DNA of 64,000 bases from Phyllostachys edulis (lineage: Eukaryota > Streptophyta > Magnoliopsida > Poales > Poaceae): positions 11,876,115-11,940,114 of the forward strand of contig CM070550.1 in NCBI GenBank assembly GCA_036346405.1. Reading direction: 5' to 3'. Shown one piece after another: positions 44,701 to 55,846 of this stretch. A program made the position numbers and the translations under genes. Position 1 is the first letter of the stretch. Each line of letters begins with the position of its first letter. The notes beneath the pieces are model-generated. The model saw only the letters and a program-made list of their open reading frames with translations, searched no databases and was not told where the DNA came from.

Positions 44701-45481
44701 GAGAGAGAATCGTAGAAGTGGGGCGGTTGAGGGTGCGGGGTCGTGCGCGAGTGGCCTTGAGGAGGTAAAGGCGGTTGAGGAGGGCGGTTGAGGAGCTCCG
44801 TGCGGCAAAAATGGCGGCGGTCCATTGGGGTCGTGGGGAAGAAGGTGGGAGGGAGGAAGAAGGCTCGGCGCGGTTGGATTGGAATCGTGTGGCGGAGAGA
44901 GAGAGGCGTGGATGCGTGTGAGCCGTCGGTTTAGATCAGCGGTTGGAGGGAGGGGAGGGGGATTAAAGGGAGAGAGGGTGCGGGCGGGCCATTTGGGCCA
45001 AAAGGTGGCCGGCGCGTATGGGGAAGGGAGTTGGGCCGGGCGAGCTTTCGGCCCAAAAACAAAGGGAGGATTTAAATTGTTTTGCAATTTTAAATAATTC
45101 TGTTAATTCAAAACGTTTTTAGAAAATAGTAATTAAGCTCCAAAAATTCTATAAAAAATTATAAAAATTCCTAGAATTATTCTGGACTTAATAAAATTAT
45201 TCCCAACTTAAAGTTGGCTTTTAATTTTGTAAATAAATTTGTTTTAGCTTTAAAATATTTAGGAAAAAGCTTTTAAAATTCCAGAAATTCTCAAAATTAT
45301 TTTAGTTTTTATTTTTCAACTTTAACTCAAATAAAACTTTAAAAACTTTAATAAATTTTATTTTTTGACTTTTAAGACTTCAAAAATTCAAATAAAGCAA
45401 ATAAACTCTCTCAAATTTGAGAAAATCAATAAATAATAACTTTAATAAATTTAAATTAGTATGAGAACTTTGAACATTACA
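41723..45481 (-). repeat. L-family 3' LTR (left LTR of the deleted element)
   Basis: It runs TGTAAGACCCGGG to GAACATTACA, 3,759 bases, which is about 500 longer than the solo copies because of extra AT-rich sequence at about 43,500-44,100. That stretch repeats a block of about 120-150 bases several times (ATTTGGAGTT followed by GATATGAATTTTACAA). The GC-rich region (44,250-45,060) produces long meaningless ORFs. Confidence 0.85.
43490..44130. repeat. tandem repeats inside the L-family LTR
   Basis: About four imperfect units carry TATTTTATTTAGCTAGAT, then TTTGGAGTTGGGAT or a close variant, then AAAAGATATGAATTTTACAA. The solo LTRs at 9057 and 49,440 have one unit at this place, so this copy has expanded. 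Confidence 0.72.
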
Positions 45482-46253
45482 AAACTACCCATAAAAGGAA
45501 TCTCGTCCCCGAGATTGAGTGGCTAGAAAGAAAGAAGACGGACAAAAGACAAATGAATTGAGAGATAGAAAGAGTCTATCTTCAAGTTGGCTTCATGTGT
45601 ACAGTCTTGAATTGTCCGAAGTTTTTGCAGTATCAATCCGTCTTTCAAGTCTCAGATGCATCGGCAGGTTTGAGTTGTCTAATAGATCGATAGAGAAGAG
45701 GGAAAAGCAGGGGATGAGAAGAAAAACTATGAGGAGAGAAGTCTACCCCCCTTAAACAAACGCTGCACACAAGATCAAAAGATCTATGTACGACGTACCA
45801 AAAGAAAATACTCCATACAAATTAAAGAACCATACAACGTTCTACTCGTTTGATAATCATAAATTTGGTGAAATGACTCAGTACACAGAATGTGTCCGGG
45901 CAATCTTAAGCTATATGGCTTGGCTGACAAAACGATTCTCGATTCACGGTCTTCGATGATCCTTGATGACGATGCCCTCTTGAAAGCTTCATGTCTTGTA
46001 GTCTTCAACGTAAGAGTTAAGAACGTGTTGACCACCTATAGAAGTTTATAAGGAGAGGATCCGATTAACATTATAAAAGCGGTGAAGGAGAATTAGGTAA
46101 GAAGGAATTGCTATGAAGAAGCTATAGATAGATGACCAAGATGAGGAGAGAACAAGTTATTCTTTTCTTGTTATAAAATAAGTTTTGAAGTTTTCAACTA
46201 ACGACCATTCTAACTAGGCTCGACCTCACGATCGATATGGCTCGATACCACTT
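45482..46253 (-). other. 772-base internal region without genes
   Basis: The minus strand starts with the primer-site sequence (46250) and ends with CTCGGGGACGAGATTCCTTT followed by a G/A tract at the left LTR. Small ORFs show no retroelement domain. The internal region is a deletion derivative or a large-retrotransposon-derivative (LARD) type core. Confidence 0.7.
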
Positions 46254-48115
46254 TGTAAGACCGGGATTAATACGCTGAATCCTCATGCATTTACGAACTA
46301 GTCCCATGATCGGTAGCTAGTTCACACGATAAACAAATATGGTAACAAAATCATATCACAACTTTATTAATAAATAACAACGAGTTGATTACAAAGGAGG
46401 CTTACAGGCCAACAATAAAATAAACACAGCGGAAGACGAAGAAGATGTAGTAGAGTCCCGTTAATCTACCACAGGCAATCGACTGGGGAAGCGGCCTAGT
46501 CGTCGAGATCCACACCGGTAGCAAAGTTCTTCTCCTCTGAAATTTGTTTGCAATAAAGCAAGTTTGAGCACAACTACCGTGCTCGCAAGTTACATTCTTG
46601 ATCATATTACACCCATTATTTCAATTTATTTAATTCTGTTTTAACTTATTATTGCATGCTTATTTATATTCAGTAATTTAAATTCCTGTTTTAAATTTAT
46701 AGATATGCCTAAATCCTTTGTATGGCCAATGTTGTTAATTGAATCAAACCTATTGTCACCTTAGATAAAACCTAGTTGATACAATAGTATGAGCTGGGAT
46801 CATTTGAAAATATGATGCTTAGCGATGCTTAGACCAAAAATGTTGATTTGGGGAATTTGATTAAAAATCAAATCTTGTTTAAATTGTATCCATGGCATTG
46901 GTGTGTTATGGAAGTTTATAAATGATCTTGAAAAATAAAATAAAATGATGGTTTGTACTTGGGCGAAATGGTACATTTGGATGGTGCATGTCAATGCGGG
47001 CTCAATCTGGGTAGGGTTGAGGCCCATGGGTTTTAATGGAAAGTCGCCCAAGTCAATTGAGGACCGGCCTCTGGCGTTCCTTTGCTATGCCTATAATGGG
47101 CTATGCCTCACCGTGCAACCACATGTCACGAGTATGGGTAGGGACACGGCTAATTAATTTGTAAAGTTCCATCGCGGTTGATCTGTTTATGCGTGGGCGG
47201 TCTTTCATGGCCATTTCTTTTGACAAAGTCTTTCATGACTATTGTTCCCTTTGGCGCAAAGAGGGCTAGGAACTCTGCAGATTTCTATTCCAAAGGCGAA
47301 ACCTTAGCGAGAAGCTGCGGTGGAATGGCGCATTGTAAAAAGCCTTGCACGTGCTCTAGACTACTTACAAGAAGGTAGTGGCGGTGGTATCGGCGGATGC
47401 CAAGCAAACTAGAGAATTAGTGTCATGTGGGTAAAGTGTACAACCTCTGCGAGTGTAAAACTATTGAATAGCCGTGTCATGCGGTCATGGACATGCTAGC
47501 AAAGCCACTCAAAGTTAGACTTGGAATTTGTTTTAAAGACTTTATCAATGGTTTATCCAAATGGGAATTGGGCGGTTAGCCATGTGATAGGAGGATATCC
47601 TTCACCATTCATGCGTGAATGTTATCGACTATAAAATTGATTTAGAAAATGAATTTTAGTTATTGTGTAAAGCGCTTTGGAACTTAGTACAAGCATTTAA
47701 AAGAAATCTTGATTTATGCAAATTCAACCAATAAACCATCATTTGTTACATCCATGTATGCATGTCATTACATTACTTGGCGGGTGTAACTTGCGAGCAC
47801 AGTAGTTGTGCTCAAACTTGCTTTATTGCAAACAAATTTGAGAGGAGAAGAACTTTGCTACGGTGTGGATCTCGGCGACTAGGCGCTTTCGATCGATTGC
47901 TGTGGCGATTGCGAGGACTCTACTACATCTTCTTCGTCTTCATTGTGTTTATTTTATTGTTGGCTGTAAGCCTCCTTTGTAATCAACTCTGTTGTTATTT
48001 ATTAATAAAGTTGTGATATGATTTTGTTACCATATTTGTTTCTTGTGTGAACTAGCTCACGATCATGGGACTAGTTGAAATACCTGAGAGGATTAGGCGT
48101 ATTAATCCGGGTCTT
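46254..48115. repeat. rearranged, palindromic right LTR
   Basis: 46254-46597 reads in the same direction as the left LTR start. At 46587-46596 (GCAAGTTAC) it switches to the reverse complement of the first 1.5 kb of the LTR, which continues to 48115. The first 340 bases and the last 325 bases are thus inverted repeats around a loop of about 1.2 kb. The terminal ACA of the inverted end is missing. Confidence 0.85.
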
Positions 48116-48920
48116 CTGATCAAGCCATCTAGATGGTCGAAAATTGTAATCTCCTTCAGCAAAGAAGACTGCCCCATCCTTTCAACTCAACCAGGTAGGT
48201 TTTCTATCGTAGTTGAACCTACTATTAACAATTGTAAAGTTAATCGGGTCTTAATAGATGGAGGTAGTTCTTTAAATATTTTGTTTGCGGGATCATTGGA
48301 AGAGATGCAGATCCCCAGGTCCAAGGTAAAACCTGTGAAATATGCCTTCCACGGTATAGTTCCTGGTTCTATTGCTAAACCGATAGGATAGTTGTCCCTA
48401 CCGGTTACATTCGGAAGACCTGACAACTTCCGAACAGAGAAAATTCCATTTGATGTGGTGGATTTTGAAACCACATACAATGGAATCCTCGGTCGTTCGG
48501 CTCTAGCGAAATTCTTGATAGCCACGCACTACGGTTATCAGAGTCTAAAGATGCCAGGATCGAAAAGTGTCATCATGGTTCGAGGAGACCGAAAAGTGGC
48601 TTATGCATGTGATCGGAAGTCCTTAGAATTAGTCGATGAGTTTCCGACCAGGGAAACTAATCCGCCTACCATGCAGGTCAAGCACTCGAGGCCAAAGATG
48701 GCGCCAAAACCTTTTGACCAGACTAAGGGGGTGCCACTCGGTAAAGGTGCTCCTCTGAAAAGCACCAACACTCCGTCTGAGTCAAGAAACGCTAATGCGT
48801 TGACCAAAAGGTACTGGTCGTGGCCGGACTCAACCTCAAATAGGAAGAGTCGCTCGTCTCCTTCCTCCGAGCAAATCAGGAACATGTTCGGAGTCCCTAG
48901 GGAGGTGATCAAGCTGAGTT
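48116..48920 (+). pseudogene. protease region of element C
   Basis: The translation reads LLIKPSRWSKIVISFSKED, then VVEPTINNCKVNRVLIDGGS with SLNILF (catalytic Asp intact), GIVPGSIAKPIG, a TAG at 48389-48391, and then FDVVDFETTYNGILGRSAL. A linker rich in Lys, Ser and Pro leads to RT. The active site is intact but the frame is cut by one stop, so no full product is made without read-through. Confidence 0.87.
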
Positions 48921-49439
48921 AGCTCTCGGCTGACAAAAACGGTCAGCGAAGCTAAGGCGTTTACTTTGGCGGAAGGAGGCAAACCAGTCGGAGATCGACA
49001 AGCTCCTCAAGGCTGGGTTTATTCGTGAAGTAGACCACCCAGAGTGGCTCGCTAACCCTATAATGGTTAGAAAAAGCGATAGAAAATGGCGAATGTGTAT
49101 TGACTTCACATATTAATAAAGCTTGTCTGAAGGATGACTTTTCCCTTCCACGCATTGATCAACTTGTAGACTCTACTTCCAGGTGTGAGTTATTAAGTTT
49201 TTTAGATGCATACTCAGGGTACCATCAGATTAATATGAGTAAAGACGATGAAGAGAAAACTTCCTTCATCACTTCATATGGCACTTACTGCTATGTTAAT
49301 ATGTCATTTGGTCTAAAAAACGCTTGTGCAACTTTCCAAAGGTTGATGCAGAAAACCTTTAATCCTCAGATAGGCCAAAATTTAGAAGCTACGTTGATGA
49401 CTTGGTCGTAAAAAGCATCAACGCTGGCGACCATATTTC
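48921..49439 (+). pseudogene. reverse transcriptase of element C, first part
   Basis: Readable blocks are AGFIREVDHPEWLANPIMVR, KWRMCIDF, NKACLKDDFSLPRIDQLVDS, FLDAYSGYHQINMSKDDEEK and FGLKNACATFQRLMQ, then the catalytic YVDDLVVKS after a one-base deletion at about 49,390. Coding stops at 49,439 inside GDHIS, where the solo LTR is inserted. Confidence 0.9.
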
Positions 49440-52400
49440 TGTCGGACCCGGGATTAACACCCCAAGTCCTCTGTGCATTTCTGAACTAGTCCCATGATCA
49501 GTAGCTAGTTCACATAGTAAACAGATATGGTAACATCCATAAATCGCACAACTTTATTAATAATCAACAGAGTTTATTACAAAAGAGGCTTACAAGCCAA
49601 CAATAAAGAACACAACGGAAGACGAAGAAGATGTAGTAGAGTCCAGTTAATCTGCCACAGGAAATCGACTGGGGTAGCGGCCTAGTCGTCGAGATCTACA
49701 CCGGTAGCAAAGTCCTTCTCCTCTGAAATTTATTTGCACAAAGCAAGTATGAGCACAACTACCGTGCTGCTTAAGTTACAGATCAAATAACGAGGATGAC
49801 ATGCATACATGGATATCTCAAAGGAAGGTTTAATATGGTTGATTTGCATAAAGCCAAGTCTCTTTCAAATACAAATACTAAGTTCCAAGGTAGTTATACA
49901 ATAACTAAAATTCATTTTCCAAATCATTTTTACAGTTTGGATAACATTCATCAACAAGTGGTGAAGGACACCCTCCTATCACAAGGCTTCCTGCCCAATT
50001 CCCATTTGCATAAACCATTTGATAAAGTCTTTTCAAAACAAAATCAAAGTCTAACTTTGAGTGGCTTTGTTAGCATGTCCATGACCATGGACACGGCTAT
50101 TCGAATAGTTTTACACTCCGCAGAGGTTGTACAGCTTTACCCACAAGAGATAATCAACTTTTACTGTCCGCTCACACACTTCCGAAGGTGTGCAACTAAG
50201 TGATTATCACAAGGCCTTTACAATGCGCCATTCCACTGCAGTCCCCTGTCGCTAAGGTTTCGCTCCCTTTGGACTGACCGTCCACCGGGTTTGTGGCCCC
50301 CTCTTGCACCAGGTGAGACTAACGTAGGTCATAACATGACTATCCACCGCATCTGAAGGGAACAACCATGGTGGAACATTGGAAATTAGTCAACCAGGTC
50401 CCGCCCATTTGAGACATGTGTTGGTACGATGTGGCTTAGCAAAATGCGCTCGAAGACCGGTCCTTAATTGACTTGGGCGACTTTCCAAACAACCCCTGAG
50501 CTTCAACCCATACCCGGATTGAGCCCGTGCATAAACTTGCATCCATCAATCAACCATTTCGCCCAAGTACAAACCATCAATCTATTTTATTTTTCAAAGT
50601 CATTTATAAACTTTCATAACACACCAATGCCATGGATACAATTTAAACAACATTTTATTTTTGGCTGAAATTCCCCAAATCAAATATTTTTTGGTCTAAG
50701 CATGGCTAAGCATCAATTTTTCCAAAGTGTTCTAGTTCATACTATTGCATGAACTAGATTTTTATCTAAGGTGACAAGGTAGGTTTATTTCAATAGCAAG
50801 ATTGGCAGTGCAAAGGATTTAGGCATAACTATAATTTAAAACAGGGATTTAAATTAGACTGTATAGAAATAAGCAAGCAATAATGATTTAAAATAGAATT
50901 TAAATAATTTAGAATAATGAGATCAAATATGATCGAAGGTATAACTTGCCTTGCTCATTTAGTTGCTCTCAAACGGCGTCGAAATCTGACTCTCCGAAGT
51001 CGTCGAAATCTATACGCGAAAATAAGCTAAATTCAAACAAAATTCAAATAAAGATTCAAATGAAATCCAAATTAAATAATCTTGGTTTAGATATCTAGAT
51101 CTTGAGTTTATATGAATTTAGAAATTTGAATCGACAAAATCGGAGTTCGTATGAAGGAGAACGAACCCCGGGAAGTTTCAAGGCGCATGAAATTATGAAA
51201 TAGGATTTTTCCCGAATTTCAGAATTATTTGTGTGAAGGAAAGTTGAATTATGATGTCATGATGACGTGATCGGGCAGTTTTCATACGGTTGAAAAGAAC
51301 AGCCACGTCAATGCCACATGGGTGATGACAGGGTGGCCACGTAGGTGACTATGGTGATGTAGGCGACGCGTGGCGTGAGTAAGCGGCAACCCACGTCGGC
51401 CTGGCGCGCCGGCGTTGAGCCATGCTTTCATGGCGATAGGGGCTCTGTCAAGGGGTGTGGGTGGTGCCAAATGAGAGAGAACTCTTGGCCGAACCTGGTG
51501 CTCACCTCCGAAGGGCGGGGACGCGATGCGGTGGCCGACGGCGAGCTCAAAGGCGGTGGTGCGATTGGGTTTACGGAGGCGATGGCGTTTCCGAGCTTCT
51601 CCGGCGAAATGGGAGCACACACGGGAATGGTGAAGTTGCGGCGATGCCGAAGGTGGCGAACTCGGGGCCGGAGCGTCGTCGACGGGGAGGAATTCAGCGG
51701 CGGAAGGAGCCTTTGGCTTCGCGCTTCAACTTGAAAATCCGGCGAGCTCGAGAGGGTAGGGGTGGGGTGAGTGGTGGCGCTGGGTTAGGTGCAAAGAGGC
51801 GGTGTCGAGGTGCTCCTTAAATAGGGCGGGGCGGCGACGGGGCTTCTTGAGGCGCAAGATGGGGCCGAACGGGTGCAGTGATGGCGAGGACTTAAATGCG
51901 TGCAACCGCGTGAGGAGAAAGGGGCGGAAATGGCGGCAGCGAAGGAGCTCTTGCGTGGTAATGGCGGCTCCGTGCGATTTTTGCGCGAGGAAGAAGGGGC
52001 GGGGGAGGAAGAAAGGCGCGGAGCCGTCGGATTGAGATCGGGTGGCCGAGAATCAAGTGAGCGGCGTGTCGACGCGTTGGCCGTCCGATTAAAATCGAAT
52101 GGTCGGGATGGGTGGGGAGGTTTGGACTGGGTGTAGATGCCATCAAGATCCGGCCGTTGATTCGGAATCCAACGGTTAAGAGTGAGAGAGGGTGAGGCTG
52201 GTGCGGTGTGGGCCGGCTTGGGCCGTGCGAGCGTGAATAGGAATAGGCCGAGCCAAAGTTTCGGCCTAGAACAGAAAAGGGGTTTTAAATTGATTTAAGA
52301 TTTAAAATAATTTGATTAATTCCTTTTGGCTTCAGAAAATACCAAAATAAATCCAAAAATTCGAGAAAAATGCACAGAAATTCCTAGAGTTATTTTGGAC

Positions 52401-52685
52401 TTAATAAAATTATTTCCAACTTAAAGTTGGCTTTTAATTTTGTAAATAAATTATTTTGGCTTTAAAATATTTAGGGAAAAGATTTTAAAATTCAAAAAAT
52501 AATTAAATTTTATTTTTCAACTTTAACTCAAATAAAACTTCAAAAAATTTAATAAAATTTATTTTTGGCTTTTAAAACTTCAGAAATTCAAATAAAGCAA
52601 TAAAACTCTTTCAAATTTCAGAAAATCCAATAAAATAATACCTTTATTTATTTTTATTTTGGTAACAAAACTTTGGGATGTTACA
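49440..52685 (-). repeat. complete solo LTR (L family), 3.2 kb
   Basis: It runs TGTCGGACCCGGG to GGGATGTTACA with perfect 5-base duplication ATTTC (49435-49439 and 52686-52690). Removing it rejoins the RT thumb of element C. A minus-strand TATA-like TATTTAAG lies at 51,816-51,823. GC-rich ORFs at 51,280-52,150 are LTR sequence, not genes. Confidence 0.93.
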
Positions 52686-52690
52686 ATTTC

Positions 52691-53890
52691 CGACCTACGA
52701 AACTTTCAATAACTTAAGAAGGCATAACCTTAAGTTAAATCGAGAGAAGTGTGTGTTTGGAGTTTCTTTTGGAAAGCTTCTTGGGTTCCTATTTTTGGCT
52801 AGAGAAATTGAAGCAAATCCAACAAAAATTTTGGCCATCGACCAGATGCGCCCTCCGACCACAAAGAATGAAGTCCAAAAACTAACCAGCTGTATGGCAG
52901 CGCTAAGTCGTTTCATAGCACGGTTAGGTGAAAAAGGACTCCCTTTCTTCAAACTTCTTCAGAAACACGAAAGTTTCGAGTGGACAAAAGAGGCAGACGA
53001 TACATTTGAAGAACTTAAGAAGTACCTTACGAGCGTCCCAATCTTAGTCTCTCCAAGATTGGGGGAAACATTGCTGATTTATGTGGCTGCAACACGCAAA
53101 AAGTCCGTGGTGTACTGGTCGTTGAACGTGAAAACATCAAACGACCGGTATATTACGTAAGCGAAGTCTTACATGGACCAAAGGAACGATATCCACAGGT
53201 ACAAAAGGTGCTCTATGGTCTCCTTATGGCTTCAAGGAAACTAAGGCACTACTTTTAGGCCCACAAAGTGGTCGTGCTGATCGAATATCCCTTAGGTCAA
53301 GTCTTTGGAAACAGGGAATTATCAGGACGAATAGCAAAATGGGCGGTCGAGCTTGGGGTGTTCGACCTCCATTTCATATCACGAATAGCAATCAAGTCCC
53401 GGACAATAGCAGAATTCATTGCCGAATGGACAAACCCTGAACCCACCCAAGGGCCCGAGTACGAACACCACGACGAGTGGACAATGTACTTTGATGGTTC
53501 TTTGATGCTCAAAGACTCGAGGGCTGGAGTTGTTTTGATATCCCCAACTTGCGAATACATCAAGTACGTCATCCAGTTAAACTTTCCTGCTACAAACAAT
53601 GTGTCAGAATATGAGGGTTTACTAGTAGGTCTCCGAGCAGCTCGTGCGCTCGGGATTCGAGATTACTAGTGAAAGACGATTCTAAACTAGTAGCGAATCA
53701 AGTCGGGAAAGAGTATCAATGCTCAAGTACCAAGTGTCATCTTATCTGGTGGAAGTACGGAAACTTGAAAAGCACTTCTTCGGTTTCCAGATCCAACACA
53801 TTTCTAGAAAGAAAAACTTTCTGACAGACCAGTTGGCACGGATGGCCTCCACCAGGTCATTTGTCCCGCCTGGAATTTTTCTCGAGTAAC
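52691..53890 (+). pseudogene. RT thumb, connection and RNase H of element C
   Basis: RT resumes with TFNNLRRHNLKLNREKCVFG and KLLGFL. The connection MAALSRFIARLGEKGLPFFK is nearly identical to that at 355-125. RNase H shows YFDGSLML, AGVVLISP and NNVSEYEGLLVGLRAARALG, then, after a shift at 53,668, SKLVANQVGKEY. Frame breaks lie at about 53,160, 53,255, 53,668 and 53,888. Confidence 0.88.
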
Positions 53891-53901
53891 TCGATTCATC
53901 C

Positions 53902-55052
53902 TTGGTGGTTGAGCATTCCAAGGACATAGATGTTCCACTAGAGGTCATACAAATCGATCCTGAGAACATGGATGCTCCACAGTTTGTACAGCACGATCAC
54001 GGTAGAGATTGGATAATGTCGATCTACAATTATCTTCAGCATGACATTATTCCTAAAGATGATGTAGAGGCTGATCGTATAGCTCGAAAAGCCAAATCAT
54101 ACACTCTGATCGAAAGTACCTTGTATAAACGGGGATCTTACAGAGTGTTGATGAGATGCATATCTGAAACAGATGGCATCAAGTTGCTATCCGACATTCA
54201 TGGAGGAGTCCATGGAGCACATCATTCCTACAGAACACTGGTTGGTAAAGCCTTCAGACAAGGGTACTACTGGCCAACTGCCCTTCATGATGCAAAAGAG
54301 CTCATGAAGAAGTGCGTACAATGTCAATTTCATACTCGACAAGTACATCAGCCGGCATAAGCTTTGCAAACCATACCTCTTTCTTGGCCTTTTGCAACTT
54401 TGGGGACTAGACATTCAGGACCTTTCCCAAAACACCGGGGCCAATTCCTTTTCATCATGATTGACATGTTTACAAAATAGATAGAAACTGAGCCAGTTGT
54501 TAAAACAACGACTGAAATCGCTAAGAGGTTCCTCACAAAAAACGTGATCACACGATTTGACATACCCAGTTGTATAATCACAGACAACGGTACCCAGTTC
54601 TCTAGTGGGAATTTTCAGGAATTCTGCAAGGATCTAGGTATCAAGATATATTTCGCTTCTATCACTCATCCGTAGAGCAATAGAGCAGCTGAGCAAGCCA
54701 GTGGTATCATAATGCAAGGAATAAAATACCGATTATTCGACCAGTTAATCAAATGGTTAGGAGCTTGGGTTCAAGAACTTCCTTCTGTGTCATGGGTCAT
54801 TCGAACCACAACCAGTCGTGTGACTGGTGAAACTCTATTTTTTCTGGTTTACGGTGCTGAAGCCAAGCTTCCTCTAGAATTGAAAATCGGCTCTGCTTGA
54901 ACTGATTGTTTCAATGACAACGATCAGATACAACGAAGACTCGACGACGTCGATTTCCTTGAAGAACGATGAAACCAGCCCTCATACGATCGGTGGTCTA
55001 CCAATAAGCCATGCGAAGGTACCACAGTCGTAAGGTGCAACCTCGAAGCCTA
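53902..55052 (+). pseudogene. integrase of element C, main part
   Basis: The HHCC zinc finger is visible (HGGVHGAHHSYRTL ... CVQCQFH, about 54,196-54,340). The catalytic core follows in shifted frames: IDMFTK then a stop, ITDNGTQFSSGNF (second Asp) and NRAAEQASGII (Glu). It goes on through SRVTGETLFFLVYGAEAKLP to RRLDDVDFLEE and RKVQPRSL near 55,045, where the hAT element is inserted. Stops at 54,358, 54,478, 54,674 and 54,898. Confidence 0.87.
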
Positions 55053-55059
55053 TTTGTGG

Positions 55060-55846
55060 CGGCGGCCCTGACAATAGGGCAAGGTGGCGATGCTTGAAGT
55101 AGCCAGCCGGTGACCCCCCTCCATCCGGCCACTACAACGGTGAGGTCAGACTCGGAGGAAAAGCGACCGGCCACTACAGCAGTGAGAGAAAGGTGTGTCG
55201 AGGAGGAGACCTAGCAACCTGACCCAAAGCCCCAAAAGGCCTCTGACCCACGCTGGCCTAGCTACTCATTACATCTCCCGGTTCCCCAAATCCCCAATTT
55301 GCAAAAACTCCAGTTCTCAAAATCTCAACCCTACAGGCAGGCGGTGGCGGTGGCGGTGGCAGCAGCAGTGTGAGGGAGGCGAGGCCTTGACAACCTGCCT
55401 GCCGGGCAGGCGGCTGCAGCCGGGAGAGCTCCACAGAGCCAGGCGCCTGGCAGCGTCTGTGGGCTGAGGGGGCCGGGTCACCGGGAGGAAGCGAGGCCTT
55501 GTGTGGGGCAGAGCAGCCAGGAGAGGGAGGCCTTGTTGCAGTTAGGGAGGACCGAGAGCAGGAGGCTGCCAGGCGGGAGGAGGAAGAAGCGCCCGTCGCT
55601 TGGTCGAGGAGGAGCAGGGCCGCCCGGTCGGGAAGGCAGGCAGGGCCGGCCAAGATGGTGGGTGTGACAGTGAGGGGAGGAGGTCGGGAGGAGGTGGTGG
55701 TGAGGTGAGGTGAGTGAGGCCGTGAGTGAGGTGAGTGAGTGTGGTGCGGTGGTGAATAAGTGAATTGAATGTGAATTTGAGATTTGAGAGAATAGAGAGC
55801 CATGAGTGAGGAGGTGGTGGTGAATTTGAGAAAATAGAAATTGAAG
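55060..55846 (+). other. GC-rich leader of the hAT element
   Basis: It contains GGC/GGT triplet-rich sequence, G-rich tracts and no recognisable domain. Overlapping long ORFs on both strands are a composition effect. The stretch probably includes promoter and 5' UTR of the transposase gene. Confidence 0.45.

Larger units (their letters stand above)
41723..48115 (-). mobile_element. deleted L-family (Tekay/Del-like) element with inverted 5' LTR
   Basis: Two L-type LTRs (41723-45481 and 46254-48115) enclose only 772 bases. Minus-strand landmarks give the orientation: a primer site TGGTATCGAGCCATA (46250-46236, initiator-Met tRNA type) next to the right LTR, and a purine tract at about 45,500-45,482 next to the left LTR. 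An iMet primer site and LTRs above 3 kb fit the Tekay/Del chromovirus group. No gag or pol is present, so it needed help from a full-length relative. The right LTR is rearranged and the right target duplication is missing (left flank GTCAA). Confidence 0.78.
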
